Shown here in pieces: positions 7,647 through 16,601 of a DNA stretch of 64,000 nucleotides (its first letter is position 1; the number at the start of each line of letters is the position of its first letter). The stretch is taken from positions 889,806 to 953,805 of the forward strand of contig JAEPNP010000001.1 of assembly GCA_017643395.1 (NCBI GenBank), written 5' to 3'. This DNA is from Rhodothermales bacterium. GTDB taxonomy: Bacteria; Bacteroidota; Rhodothermia; Rhodothermales; UBA10348. The notes beneath the pieces were generated by a model. The model ran no database searches and was not told the origin of the DNA. It saw only the letters and a program-made list of their open reading frames with translations. Both the position numbers and the translations under genes were made by a program.

Positions 7647-8174
7647 TCACAGAAGCAGATCCCAGTTTGGCACGATGTACAGCTCCCGCTCGCGCCAGTC
7701 GCCTTGATCGGTCTTGAACTCGCCGCGCACGTAGGCCATGGGGTAGGCGCCGCCGGACTTGGTCACGAGCTCCGTCTTGCGCATGCTCACGCTGCCGTCT
7801 TGGCCGACATCGAACGAGGCCCCATCTTCGGCCCACGCGTAGCCGGTCAACGGGATTTCGCTGACCAGGGGCGACGGCAGGTGCAAATCAATGATCTGCC
7901 AGGTCTTGCCCCGTTTGGTAAGCCGCTCCCCGCGGTACCTGGCCTTGCGCACCGTGATAGGTTTGACCACGCCTCCGCGGCTGGCCGGCTTGGGGCCAAA
8001 CTTTCGGAACAGCCGCGTGTGGTCGGTCTGGATGCCGCGCTCCTGCAGGAATTCTGCCACCTGGCGCCAGCTGTATCCCTTGGTGCGGAGCGTTTCGACG
8101 ACTTCGGCCAGGTCGTCGAGGCGATTTTGTTGCGGTGCCTCCCGGGCGGCTGCGAGAAGTTGCTCTGTGTTCAT
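7647..8174 (-). CDS. Unknown protein with N-terminal helix-turn-helix
   Basis: 175 aa, no signal peptide. Residues 20-55 (LAEVVETLRTKGYSWRQVAE and onwards to FLQERG) look like a helix-turn-helix of the kind found in recombinase-like and plasmid-accessory proteins. The remainder is beta-rich and of no family I know. It lies 65 bases upstream of the S9 peptidase on the same strand. A 16-bp palindrome and two direct repeats lie directly before its start (8182-8229), suggesting self-regulation. DNA binding is inferred from the motif; targets are unknown. Confidence 0.6.
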   Translation of the reverse strand: MNTEQLLAAAREAPQQNRLDDLAEVVETLRTKGYSWRQVAEFLQERGIQTDHTRLFRKFGPKPASRGGVVKPITVRKARYRGERLTKRGKTWQIIDLHLPSPLVSEIPLTGYAWAEDGASFDVGQDGSVSMRKTELVTKSGGAYPMAYVRGEFKTDQGDWRERELYIVPNWDLLL

Positions 8175-8181
8175 CGGTCCC

Positions 8182-8229
8182 TGTGGTTGCTACCACAAGA
8201 TGCACCGGTACGCAACAATATGCAACAAT
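8182..8229 (-). promoter_or_regulatory. Operator-like palindrome and direct repeats
   Basis: TGTGGT-TGCT-ACCACA (8182-8197) is a palindrome with 6-base arms starting eight bases before the start codon at 8174. Beyond it GCAACAAT occurs twice, at 8212-8219 and 8222-8229, on a 10-base period, which places both on one face of the helix. The 58-base gap to the preceding DUF1501 gene is nearly filled by these elements. Confidence 0.5.
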
Positions 8230-8232
8230 CGT

Positions 8233-9693
8233 CTACGCCAACAGCCCCTTCACCACCTCCCCATGCACATCGGTCAGCCTGAATCGCCGCCCTTGGTGCA
8301 GATACGTCAGCCGCTCGTGATCGAACCCGAGCAGGTGCAGCATCGTGGCCTGGAAATCATGCACGTGCACGGGATCGCTGGCCACGTTGTAGCCAAAATC
8401 ATCCGTGCTGCCGTACACCGTGCCGGCCGCCACACCGGCGCCGGCCATCCAGATGGAGAAGCATCGCGGGTGGTGGTCACGCCCGTAGTTGTCTGGCCGC
8501 AGCTTGCCCTGTGAGTAGCTGGTGCGGCCGAACTCGCCGCCCCAAATCACGAGCGTGTCGTCGAGCAGGCCGCGTCGCTTGAGATCCTTCACCAGCGCGG
8601 CAGACGGCTGGTCCGTGTCGTCCGCCATGAGCTTGATGTCGTTCGGCAGGTTGCCGTGCTGGTCCCAGCCCTGGTGGTAGAGCTGGATGAAGCGCACGTC
8701 GCGCTCCGCCAGACGACGCGCCAGCAGGCAATTCGCAGCAAAGGTGCCGGGGGTGCGTGCGCGCTCGCCGTAGAGCTCAAAGACCTCGTCGGGCTCACCG
8801 GACAGATCCATGGCCCCCGGCACGGACGCCTGCATGCGGTAGGCCATTTCATACTGGGCGATGCGCGTATCGAGCTCCTGATCCATCACGCGGGCATGCT
8901 CGGCCAGGTGCATCTCACGCAGCGCGTCCAGCATCTTGCGGCGCATGGTGCGGTCCATGCCGTCGGGGTCGTTCAGGTACAGCACGGGGTCGGCGCCGCT
9001 CCGGAACTGCACGCCCTGATGCTGGGACGCCAGAAAGCCGTTGCCCCAGAGCCGGGAGTAGAGCGGCTGGTCCCCGTCGCGCGTGCGGGAAAGCAGCACG
9101 CAGAACGCCGGCAGATCCTTGTTTTCGGAGCCCAGGCCGTAGCTGATCCAGGAGCCGATCGACGGCCGGCCGGTCTGCTGGCTGCCCGTCTGGAAAAACG
9201 TGATCGCCGGGTCGTGGTTGATGGCCTCGGTGTGCATGGAGCGCACCACACAGAGCTCATCGGCAATGCTCATGGTGTGCGGCATGAGCTCCGAGAACCA
9301 GCCGCCGGTGCGCGGATCCTGCACGAAGTCGTAGTGCGACCCGGCCATCGGCAGCGAACTCTGGTGGGCCGACATGCCGGTCAGGCGCTGGCCGCGGCGC
9401 ACGGAGTCCGGTAGCTCCTGCCCGTTGAGTTCGCGCAGGCGGGGCTTGTAGTCGAAGAGCTCGAGGTGCGAGGGGCCGCCGGACTGGAAGAGGTAGATGA
9501 CGCGGCGGGCTTTGGGCACGAAGTGCGGGCCGAGCGGGTCTGCCATCCGCGGCGAGGCGCTGACGGTTGTTGGCAGGCCCAAGAGCTTCGCCAACGCCAT
9601 CGCCCCGACACCCATGCTGGCGCGCGACAGGAAGTGCCGCCGCGTCGACAGAAACTTCAGGTCCTCGAGCGGATGGTCACAGTCACACTTCAT
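8233..9693 (-). CDS. DUF1501 protein (alkaline-phosphatase-fold, Tat-exported)
   Basis: 486 aa. It begins with a twin-arginine region (TRRHFLSRASMGVGAMAL), then the DUF1501 pattern: VIYLFQSGGPSHLELFDYKP near 68-87, later TGSQQTGRPSIGSW, LWGGEFGRT and GRDHHP. DUF1501 belongs to the sulfatase/alkaline-phosphatase superfamily and in Planctomycetes and Verrucomicrobia is almost always paired with a PSCyt1/DUF1549/DUF1553 protein, as here. The pair is thought to act in the periplasm on polysaccharides or other exported substrates, but no reaction is established. Its ATG overlaps the stop of the upstream gene (ATGA, 9690-9693), indicating translational coupling. Confidence 0.9.
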   Translation of the reverse strand: MKCDCDHPLEDLKFLSTRRHFLSRASMGVGAMALAKLLGLPTTVSASPRMADPLGPHFVPKARRVIYLFQSGGPSHLELFDYKPRLRELNGQELPDSVRRGQRLTGMSAHQSSLPMAGSHYDFVQDPRTGGWFSELMPHTMSIADELCVVRSMHTEAINHDPAITFFQTGSQQTGRPSIGSWISYGLGSENKDLPAFCVLLSRTRDGDQPLYSRLWGNGFLASQHQGVQFRSGADPVLYLNDPDGMDRTMRRKMLDALREMHLAEHARVMDQELDTRIAQYEMAYRMQASVPGAMDLSGEPDEVFELYGERARTPGTFAANCLLARRLAERDVRFIQLYHQGWDQHGNLPNDIKLMADDTDQPSAALVKDLKRRGLLDDTLVIWGGEFGRTSYSQGKLRPDNYGRDHHPRCFSIWMAGAGVAAGTVYGSTDDFGYNVASDPVHVHDFQATMLHLLGFDHERLTYLHQGRRFRLTDVHGEVVKGLLA

Positions 9694-12600
9694 CGCAAGG
9701 TGGTCGCCCCGTCGAAGTTCATGATGGTGGACGCCACCACGGCCCAGGTGGCAGCTTCTGAAGGCCTCAGCGAGCGGTCGCGGGGGTACTCCCCGACCTC
9801 GAGGAGCGCCCGGGCGTCACGGGGACTCCGGGCGTAGGCGGCAGCCTGCTCGGTGGCCAGGGTCAGGAGCGCGTCCTGCTCCTCCGTACTCGGCGGCCGT
9901 CCGGTGAGAGCCAGGAATCCATGGCGCACTCGGGCGATGGGCTCATCGTATTCCCGAACCAGCTTCTCACCCAGCACCCGTGCGGCCTCGACAAACTGCG
10001 GGTCATTCATCAGCACCAGTGCCTGCAGCGGCGTGCTGGTGGACTGGCGCTGCACCGTGCAGAGGTTGCGCTCGGTGGCGTCGAAGGTGAGCATCATCGG
10101 CGGCGGCACGGTGCGCTTCCAGATGGTGTACAGGCTGCGGCGGTACAACTTCTCCCCGGAGTCGGCCTCGTAGCGCACGGCGTTGCGGGTTGCGAGCTGC
10201 GCCCAGAGACCTTCGGGCTGGTAGGGCCTGACCGGCGGGCCTCCGATGTCCCGGACCAGCAGGCCGGAGGCGGCAAGCGCTTGGTCCCGCATCATCTCGG
10301 CGGACAGGCGGCGCACCGGCGCGCGGGCCAGCCAGGTGTTGTCGGAGTCTTCAGCGGTGTCGCCTAAGGACGACTGCGCGAACGTCTCGCTGAGCAGCAT
10401 CAGCCGCAGCATGTGCTGGATGTCCCAGCCGGACTCCTGGAATTCCACGGCCAGCCAGTCGAGCAGCTCAGGGTGGGATGGAAGGGCGCCCTGGCTGCCG
10501 AAGTTGTCGCTGGTGCTGACGAGGCCGATGCCAAAGACCTGCTGCCAGAGGCGGTTCACGGCGACGCGGGCGGTGAGCGGATGGTCAGGCTGGAACAGCC
10601 ACTCGGCGAGGCCGAGGCGGTTGCGCGGGGCGTCATCGGGGTAAGGCACGAGCGGCGTGGCGTGCTCGACACGTTGGCGCGGCTCGTCATACGCGCCGCG
10701 GTTCAGCAGGTGGGTCTGCCGGGGCGCGTTGCGCTCACGCATGACCATCGTGCTCGGCGTGTGGGTCAGGAGCCGGTTTTTGCGGGCCCGGAGGGCGGTG
10801 AGGCGTGCGTGGAGTTCGGGGTAATCCTCGCCGTAGACCGTTACAAAAAACGCGCGAGCCTCCTCTGCACTTGGGGGGTGGCCCGAAATTTCTCCCGCCG
10901 TCAGCGCCCTATCCCACACCCTGAACTCATCCAGCGCCGCCTCCTTCAACATCGGCTGATTCGTCTCCGTGAATCCCAGCCTGAGGTTGCCCGGATCGCC
11001 CCAATTCGTCGAGTCCTGCGTGAACGGATCCACCGTGTAGGCGATGCTCTGCTCCAGCCGATCCACCAGCACGTCGGTCTCCATCAGCAGGCCGTTGCGA
11101 TAGAGCCGGAGCCCATCGGCCGTGCCCGATCCGTCCCAGGTCATGGTGATGCGCTCCCAATCCCCCGTGCCCACCGTGTCCCGAGACACCACCTCCAGCC
11201 CGTTGTCCGGCGCCACGTGGAACAGCCCCGCCCGCAGCCGACCGTCCGGATCGATGTACATCATGTACCCGCGGTTGCCGTTCATCAGGCCCCCGCTCTT
11301 GCCCATGAGTGGGCCAATGGCGTTGTGGGACAACCGCTTGACCTGCACCTCGATCGAAAACGGGTCCTGCCAGTCGAACCGGAAGCGCTGATTGCCCGTG
11401 TCGAGCCAACCGTCGCCGCGCAGAACCAGCGCGCTATCCACGACGCCGGCGACCACGTGCGGCAGCTTGTCCGTGTCGCCCCAGAAGTAGGCCGTTTCGT
11501 CTGAGGCCCGGTCCTCCAACCGGTAGATGTCGTCCACGAGCTCAAACCCGTCCAGCGGGAAGTGCCCGATCAATCCGACCGGCTCCAGCCGACCCGGAGC
11601 GTCCCACCGAGAAAAGCCCAAATCCCACCGCGCATGCGACGGATCCACCAGCCCCTCCAACTCCGCGATCTCCTCCCGCAAGCCAGCCAGCTCCGCCTCC
11701 GTCAGCGAGTCCGTCAGCACCACCGTCGGCGACGCCTCCCCCGCATACGGAATGTTGCCGACCTCGTTGACGCTGTTAAAGAACGCGAACAGCCCGAAGT
11801 ACTCCTCCTGCGACATGGGGTCGTACTTGTGGTCGTGACACCGCGCGCACTCCGCCGTCAGCCCCAGAAACGCCTTGCCAAACGTGTTCGTGCGGTCCGC
11901 CACATAATCCACGCGGTACTCCTCCAGCACGATGCCGCCTTCCTGGCTCTGCAGGTGGTTCCGGTTGAAGCCCGTCGCCAGAAGCTGCTCACGTGTGGGC
12001 TCCGGCAACAGGTCTCCCGCCAGCTGCCACGTCACGAACTGGTCATACGGCATGTTGCGGTTGAACGCCGAGATGACCCAGTCCCGCCACGGCCACATGT
12101 TACGCCAGCCGTCATCCTGGTATCCGTGACTGTCCGCGTAGCGCGCCAGATCCAGCCAGTCCACAGCCATGCGCTCGCCGTACGCCGGGCTGGCGAAGAG
12201 CGCATCGACCACCTCTTCCCGGGTCTCTTCACCGGCCATGAAGGACTCCACGGCCGATGGACTTGGCGGCAGTCCGGTCAGGACAAAGTGCACCCGGCGC
12301 AGCCACGTTTCCGGGGCGGCGGGCGGGGCGGGCTCCAGGCCCCGCTGCTCCTGCGCGGCGCGCAGAAAACGGTCGATGGGCTGCGCAGGCCACTCCGAGC
12401 CCGCCGATAGACCGGCGGCCCGGGCAGGCACCGGGACGACTGGACGGACCGGGGTTTCATGCGCCCAGTGATCCGCGTACGGCGCACCCTGATCCACCCA
12501 TCTGAGCAGCACCGCCTTGTCCCGCGCAGACAGCGTCAGGTTGGACTCCGGTGGCGGCATGCGCACCTCCGGATCCTCGGCCAGAATGCGCCGGGCGATG

Positions 12601-12830
12601 TGCTTCCTGCTCGCCCGGATCCCACGAGGCGTGTCGAACCGGATGTCCTCCACCCGGGTGTTTGCATCCGGGCCGTGGCACTTGAAGCACCGGTCCGACA
12701 GCACCGGCTTGACGTGGAAGTTGAAGTCCACGCGCTCTGGCAGCAGAGCGATCTCCCGCGACACGTCCTCCGGCACCGGCGCCGCGCAGGCGACCAGGAG
12801 CAAGAGAACGATGGGGGCTGCGCGCTTCAT
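9690..12830 (-). CDS. PSCyt1-DUF1549-LamG-DUF1553 lipoprotein
   Basis: 1046 aa. Lipoprotein signal [18 protein letters not shown] with the lipobox Cys at 15. Domains in order: a planctomycete cytochrome (PSCyt1) with CFKCH at 48-52 and MPPPE near 90; DUF1549 (about 150-370), including a second CARCH motif; a LamG/concanavalin-type insert (about 430-650, [20 protein letters not shown]); and DUF1553 (about 690-1000, [20 protein letters not shown]). The two CxxCH motifs predict haem attachment after export. First gene of a two-gene unit with the coupled DUF1501 gene. It probably works as an outer-membrane- or periplasm-anchored redox enzyme; the substrate is unknown. Confidence 0.9.
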   Translation of the reverse strand: MKRAAPIVLLLLVACAAPVPEDVSREIALLPERVDFNFHVKPVLSDRCFKCHGPDANTRVEDIRFDTPRGIRASRKHIARRILAEDPEVRMPPPESNLTLSARDKAVLLRWVDQGAPYADHWAHETPVRPVVPVPARAAGLSAGSEWPAQPIDRFLRAAQEQRGLEPAPPAAPETWLRRVHFVLTGLPPSPSAVESFMAGEETREEVVDALFASPAYGERMAVDWLDLARYADSHGYQDDGWRNMWPWRDWVISAFNRNMPYDQFVTWQLAGDLLPEPTREQLLATGFNRNHLQSQEGGIVLEEYRVDYVADRTNTFGKAFLGLTAECARCHDHKYDPMSQEEYFGLFAFFNSVNEVGNIPYAGEASPTVVLTDSLTEAELAGLREEIAELEGLVDPSHARWDLGFSRWDAPGRLEPVGLIGHFPLDGFELVDDIYRLEDRASDETAYFWGDTDKLPHVVAGVVDSALVLRGDGWLDTGNQRFRFDWQDPFSIEVQVKRLSHNAIGPLMGKSGGLMNGNRGYMMYIDPDGRLRAGLFHVAPDNGLEVVSRDTVGTGDWERITMTWDGSGTADGLRLYRNGLLMETDVLVDRLEQSIAYTVDPFTQDSTNWGDPGNLRLGFTETNQPMLKEAALDEFRVWDRALTAGEISGHPPSAEEARAFFVTVYGEDYPELHARLTALRARKNRLLTHTPSTMVMRERNAPRQTHLLNRGAYDEPRQRVEHATPLVPYPDDAPRNRLGLAEWLFQPDHPLTARVAVNRLWQQVFGIGLVSTSDNFGSQGALPSHPELLDWLAVEFQESGWDIQHMLRLMLLSETFAQSSLGDTAEDSDNTWLARAPVRRLSAEMMRDQALAASGLLVRDIGGPPVRPYQPEGLWAQLATRNAVRYEADSGEKLYRRSLYTIWKRTVPPPMMLTFDATERNLCTVQRQSTSTPLQALVLMNDPQFVEAARVLGEKLVREYDEPIARVRHGFLALTGRPPSTEEQDALLTLATEQAAAYARSPRDARALLEVGEYPRDRSLRPSEAATWAVVASTIMNFDGATTLR

Positions 12831-12928
12831 TCCGCAATCAAACTCACGGGGTGTGGGCGGGTCAAGCGTTACACACTTCAGGCCTGAGGCCTCTGAATGG
12901 GTATGGAACTCAAGCTAACTGAGTAGGT

Positions 12929-12941
12929 AACCAAAATGGTT
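12929..12941 (+). promoter_or_regulatory. Candidate toxin-antitoxin operator
   Basis: AACCA-AAA-TGGTT is a 13-base palindrome 22 bases before the preferred antitoxin start at 12963. VapB/FitA proteins repress their own operons through such short dyads. The alternative antitoxin start at 12936 lies inside it. Confidence 0.4.
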
Positions 12942-12962
12942 TCACTTCGGCACCATTCGGCC

Positions 12963-13202
12963 ATGCCCAACCTGACCATCAAGCAGATCCCGGAGGAACT
13001 GCTCCAGGCACTGCGAGAGCGTGCGGAGATCACTGGCCGCAGCATGAACAGGGAGGTCATCGCCTGCCTGCAAAGTGCTGTGATGCCTGCCAAACAGACG
13101 GCACAGGAGATCATCGCCGAACGAAAGGCGCTCTGGCAGGACCTTGGCATGGAGGGACTGCCACCCTATCACCCGTCCATGAAACGGGAGGGACAGAAGT
13201 GA
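12963..13202 (+). CDS. VapB/FitA-type ribbon-helix-helix antitoxin
   Basis: 79 aa from the ATG at 12963. The sequence MPNLTIKQIPEELLQALRER followed by AEITGRSMNREVIACL is a typical Arc/FitA ribbon-helix-helix DNA-binding domain; the C-terminal ~35 residues would bind and neutralise the toxin. An in-frame ATG at 12936 adds nine residues and has a fair ribosome site (AGTAGGT), so that start cannot be excluded. The stop overlaps the toxin start (GTGA, 13199-13202). It should repress its own operon; a 13-bp palindrome lies at 12929-12941. Confidence 0.85.
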   Translation: MPNLTIKQIPEELLQALRERAEITGRSMNREVIACLQSAVMPAKQTAQEIIAERKALWQDLGMEGLPPYHPSMKREGQK

Positions 13203-13606
13203 TTGTTGTCGACACGGATGTGCTCTGCTACGCCTATCTGAGGCTGGACCCCGAGCGCTCCGAGTTGGCCGACAGGGTCACGGAGAAGGACGACGAGTGG
13301 GCCATGCCGACCGTCTGGCCGCACGAGTTCTGGAACGTGCTCGCATCCTACGTACGCTTCCACGGCATGCCGGTGAGGACAGCCCGCCGCCTGGCTGCCG
13401 CCGTCAGTGACCGCTTTCGGGTCAGGACGATTCCTGTGCCGGCCCGTGAGGTGCTCAACGCCGTAGCGGAAGGCAACCGGACCGCCTACGACGCGCAGTA
13501 CATCGCACTGGCCCGGCGACTCGGCATCACGCTCGTCACCGGTGACCGCAAGCTGGCCCAGGCTTTCCCTGACTGCGCGGTGACCATGGAGGCGTTCACC
13601 TCCTGA
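13199..13606 (+). CDS. VapC-type PIN-domain toxin
   Basis: 135 aa with GTG start inside the overlap with the antitoxin stop. PIN-domain acidic residues are visible: Asp5 and Asp7 (VVDTDVL), Glu in PHEFWN near residue 40, Asp in YDAQYIALAR, and Asp in TLVTGDRKL. PIN toxins are Mg-dependent ribonucleases, commonly of initiator tRNA or rRNA; the target here cannot be read from sequence. The chromosomal context, next to a MerR gene and proBA, shows no further mobile-element genes. Confidence 0.88.
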   Translation: MIVVDTDVLCYAYLRLDPERSELADRVTEKDDEWAMPTVWPHEFWNVLASYVRFHGMPVRTARRLAAAVSDRFRVRTIPVPAREVLNAVAEGNRTAYDAQYIALARRLGITLVTGDRKLAQAFPDCAVTMEAFTS

Positions 13607-13727
13607 CACTGGCCGGGCCGATCATTGCGGCACGCGCCCACAAGTCCCGCTGCCTGAAAAACGCCGGGAACCCTGTACCATACTACGCGCCGTTTGCGTG
13701 CCCTCCCCGGGCCTTGGAGCGCCACAA

Positions 13728-13761
13728 GGGTGTGAGCGGCGGAGGATGGCCGCTCACACCC
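13728..13761. other. 13-bp perfect inverted repeat (hairpin)
   Basis: GGGTGTGAGCGGC (13728-13740) and its exact complement (13749-13761) flank an 8-base loop. No T-tract follows on either side. It lies between the PIN toxin and the merR start at 13806. It could end vapC transcription, or lie in the merR leader; it does not look like the 19-20 bp spacer dyad of mer promoters. Confidence 0.6.
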
Positions 13762-13805
13762 TGGCCGCCCAGCGTTACCTTGGCACCCCCCTTCATCACG
13801 CTGCA

Positions 13806-14204
13806 ATGACCCGAAGTCAACTTGCCGCGCGCGCCGGCGTGAATCCTGAAACGGTGCGCTATTACGAGCGACGAGGCCTCATGCCGGAGCCGCCGCGCAG
13901 CCACACCTCGTACCGCGTCTACAGCGACGAGCATGTGGCACGGCTGCTCTTCATCAAACGCTCCCAGGACCTTGGTTTTACCCTGAACGAGGCCGCAGTC
14001 CTGCTGGAGTTGTATGACTCCGGCGGCAACCCCTGCAACCAGGTACGCGAACAGGCCCTGCAAAAAATCCAGGTCGTGCGGTCTCGCATCGCAGACCTGC
14101 AGCGCATAGAGACAGCCCTCTCCAACCTGGCCAGCTGCTGCGCCGCCTCCACCAAGGACGATCCCTGCTCGATCCTCAAGTCCCTGACTGCCCCGGAGGC
14201 CTAG
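13806..14204 (+). CDS. merR: MerR-family regulator with mercury-type cysteine triad
   Basis: 132 aa from the ATG at 13806; the open frame continues 36 codons upstream but without MerR similarity. It has the N-terminal winged helix of MerR ([20 protein letters not shown]), the dimerisation helix and the C-terminal metal-binding region. Cysteines at 77, 112 and 121 match Cys82, Cys117 and Cys126 of Tn501/Tn21 MerR with the same spacing, so Hg(II) or another thiophilic metal is the likely signal. No merT, merP or merA lies beside it. Its stop overlaps that of the convergent proA in a shared CTAG. Whether it controls a distant mer operon is unknown. Confidence 0.85.
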   Translation: MTRSQLAARAGVNPETVRYYERRGLMPEPPRSHTSYRVYSDEHVARLLFIKRSQDLGFTLNEAAVLLELYDSGGNPCNQVREQALQKIQVVRSRIADLQRIETALSNLASCCAASTKDDPCSILKSLTAPEA

Positions 14205-15442
14205 ACGCGCACGAGCCAGTCCCCGCGCCCGACCCACTTGTAGGTTGTCAGCGCCTCCAGGCCCATAGGCCCACGTGCGTGCAGCTTCTGCGTTGATACG
14301 GCCACTTCCGCGCCCAATCCGAACTGCCCACCATCGGTGAATCGGGTACTGGCATTCACGTATACCGCGGCCGAGTCCACTTCGGCAACAAATCGCTCGG
14401 CGTTCTCCGCAGACTGCGTGAGAATGCAGTCTGAGTGGCCGGAGCTGTGACAGTCGATGTGGTCCAGAGCGTCCTCCAGCCCCTCAACCACATGCACGCT
14501 CAGACTGAGCGACAACCATTCTCGGTCGAAGTCGCCGTCTTTGACCTCCTCGGCCTGGGGCAACCAGTGCGCGGCCGCCGGAGAGGCGTGCAGCGACACG
14601 CCGGGCAGGCGCCCGGGTAGCCGCGGCAGAAAATCGTCAGCAATGCCTCGATGCACCAGGACCGTATCCAGCGCATTGCAGACACTGGGCCGCTGCGTCT
14701 TGGCATTGTGAATCACCGCGAAGGCCTTGTCCAGGTCAGCCGTCTCATCCACAAAGGCGTGGCAAATGCCGATACCGCCGGTGATCACCGGAATCGTGCC
14801 TGCCTCGACACACAACCGGTGCAGCCCAGCACCGCCGCGAGGAATGATCATGTCGACGAAACGGTCCAGTCGCAGCAAGTCCTGCACGTAGGCACGGTCC
14901 GTGGAGTCAACGAATTGCACCGCGTCAGCGGAAACGCCTGCGTCCCGCAGCGCCTGACGAATGACGCGTACCAGAGCCCGATTCGTTAGCAACGTCTCCT
15001 TGCCGCCCCGCAGGATGGATGCATTGCCGGTGCGCATGCACAACGCCGCGATGTCCACCGTGACGTTGGGGCGGGCCTCGTAGATCACGCCCACCACCCC
15101 GAGCGGCACGCGCACGCGGCTGAGGTCGAGGCCACTCTCGAGTTCGCGCCGGTCCATCACCTTCCCGACCGGATCCGGAATATCTGCCACACGATCGACG
15201 TCTGCTGCCAACATCTCCAACCTGGGCGCATCAAGCCGCAGGCGATCCATCAGCGCAGCGCCGAGCACGCCCTCTGCCGCCGCACAGTCGGCCTGATTGG
15301 CCTCGAGGATTTCCTTACTGGCGGCTCGCAGTCCTTTGGCCATGGCCCGCACCGAGGCAGCCCGCTCATCGCCCGTCAGCCGAGCCAGAACGCGAGACGC
15401 CGCGCGGGCCTGCCGACCCATCAACTCCAGATCAACACTCAT
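14201..15442 (-). CDS. proA: Gamma-glutamyl phosphate reductase
   Basis: 413 aa, full family length. It catalyses the NADPH-dependent reduction of gamma-glutamyl phosphate to glutamate semialdehyde, the second step of proline synthesis. Visible hallmarks are [38 protein letters not shown] and the catalytic Cys in [11 protein letters not shown]. The C-terminus has [20 protein letters not shown] and [18 protein letters not shown]. Its ATG overlaps the stop of proB (ATGA, 15439-15442), so the two enzymes, which act in sequence, are translationally coupled. Confidence 0.97.
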   Translation of the reverse strand: MSVDLELMGRQARAASRVLARLTGDERAASVRAMAKGLRAASKEILEANQADCAAAEGVLGAALMDRLRLDAPRLEMLAADVDRVADIPDPVGKVMDRRELESGLDLSRVRVPLGVVGVIYEARPNVTVDIAALCMRTGNASILRGGKETLLTNRALVRVIRQALRDAGVSADAVQFVDSTDRAYVQDLLRLDRFVDMIIPRGGAGLHRLCVEAGTIPVITGGIGICHAFVDETADLDKAFAVIHNAKTQRPSVCNALDTVLVHRGIADDFLPRLPGRLPGVSLHASPAAAHWLPQAEEVKDGDFDREWLSLSLSVHVVEGLEDALDHIDCHSSGHSDCILTQSAENAERFVAEVDSAAVYVNASTRFTDGGQFGLGAEVAVSTQKLHARGPMGLEALTTYKWVGRGDWLVRV

Positions 15443-16533
15443 TCCTGCACCACAAAATCATTCCTGTGTATTGCTACCGGGCCCCGGGAGTAGCCCAGAA
15501 TCTGCTCGATCTCAGTGGACCGCCGGCCGACCAACTGCATCAGTTCCGCGTGGTCATATTGCACTATGCCTCGTCCGAGCTCGCGGCCACCTTCGGCCCT
15601 GACCCGGACCGTGTCACCTCGCGAAAACGCCCCGTCCACGTGAAGGATACCCGCCGGCAATAGGCTGCGCCCGTTCGACAACACGGCATTGGCGGCTCCT
15701 GCATCCACCACGATCGACGCCCGCGCCGCCGGCCCCGCCAGAATCCAACGTTTGCGGTGCTCGAGCGGCGTGTTTGTCGGTGCGAATCGGGTGCCCACGG
15801 GCTCCCCGGCGGTGGCTCGGATGATCACGTCCGGCGCATGCCCTGATGCCACCACAACCGCCGCCCCGGCGCGGCCGGCGATCTCGGCCGCCAGCACCTT
15901 GGTGGCCATGCCGCCGGTACCTACGTCTGAGGCCGCGCCACCAGCCGTGGCCCGGAGCCTGTCGTCCACGCGAGATACATCCGTGATCAGCCGCGCCTCC
16001 GGATTGGAACGCGGATCTGCGGTGAACAAGCCGGGCTGATCCGTCAGAAGGATCAGGAGGTCCGCACCGCAAAGCCCGGCCAGAAGTGCGGAGAGTGCGT
16101 CGTTGTCGCCGAGCCGGATTTCGGCCGTGGCGACGGCATCATTCTCGTTGGCAATCGGCAGCACGCCGTGCCCCAGCATGGCCTCCAGCGCATCGCGCGC
16201 GTTCAGGTAGCGACGACGGTCTTCGACATCGGCGCGGGTGAACAGGAGCTGACCCACCACGACGTCAAAAGGCACAAAGCACGTTTGCCAGGCCTGCATG
16301 AGATGGGTTTGTCCGACGGCGGCAAGCATCTGCCGGGACGGTAGCCCTGAGGGTGCCAGGCCTGTGCGCGCGCGTCCAGCGGCGATCGCGCCGGAAGAAC
16401 ACAGCAGCACCTGGTGCCCATCGGCCATCAAGCGGGCGCATTGCCCGGCGAGCTCCGCCATATGTGCCGTGTCCAGGGACAGCCCGCCTCCGGTGAGCAC
16501 GCTCGTACCGATTTTGACTACAATTCGGGCCAT
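15439..16533 (-). CDS. proB: Glutamate 5-kinase with PUA domain
   Basis: 364 aa. It phosphorylates glutamate at the gamma-carboxylate to begin proline synthesis. The amino-acid-kinase domain starts [16 protein letters not shown] and contains [22 protein letters not shown] and [20 protein letters not shown]. Residues from about 270 form the C-terminal PUA domain ([20 protein letters not shown]). The feedback site for proline lies in the kinase domain in the E. coli enzyme. First gene of proBA; divergent from the sensor kinase, with 68 bases between. Confidence 0.97.
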   Translation of the reverse strand: MARIVVKIGTSVLTGGGLSLDTAHMAELAGQCARLMADGHQVLLCSSGAIAAGRARTGLAPSGLPSRQMLAAVGQTHLMQAWQTCFVPFDVVVGQLLFTRADVEDRRRYLNARDALEAMLGHGVLPIANENDAVATAEIRLGDNDALSALLAGLCGADLLILLTDQPGLFTADPRSNPEARLITDVSRVDDRLRATAGGAASDVGTGGMATKVLAAEIAGRAGAAVVVASGHAPDVIIRATAGEPVGTRFAPTNTPLEHRKRWILAGPAARASIVVDAGAANAVLSNGRSLLPAGILHVDGAFSRGDTVRVRAEGGRELGRGIVQYDHAELMQLVGRRSTEIEQILGYSRGPVAIHRNDFVVQE

Positions 16534-16601
16534 GCAGCCTGCAACCCCGGCCCGCGCCGCGTGTGCCGCAGAAAGCGCATCCAGGCGGCTATATTCGAGG
16601 C

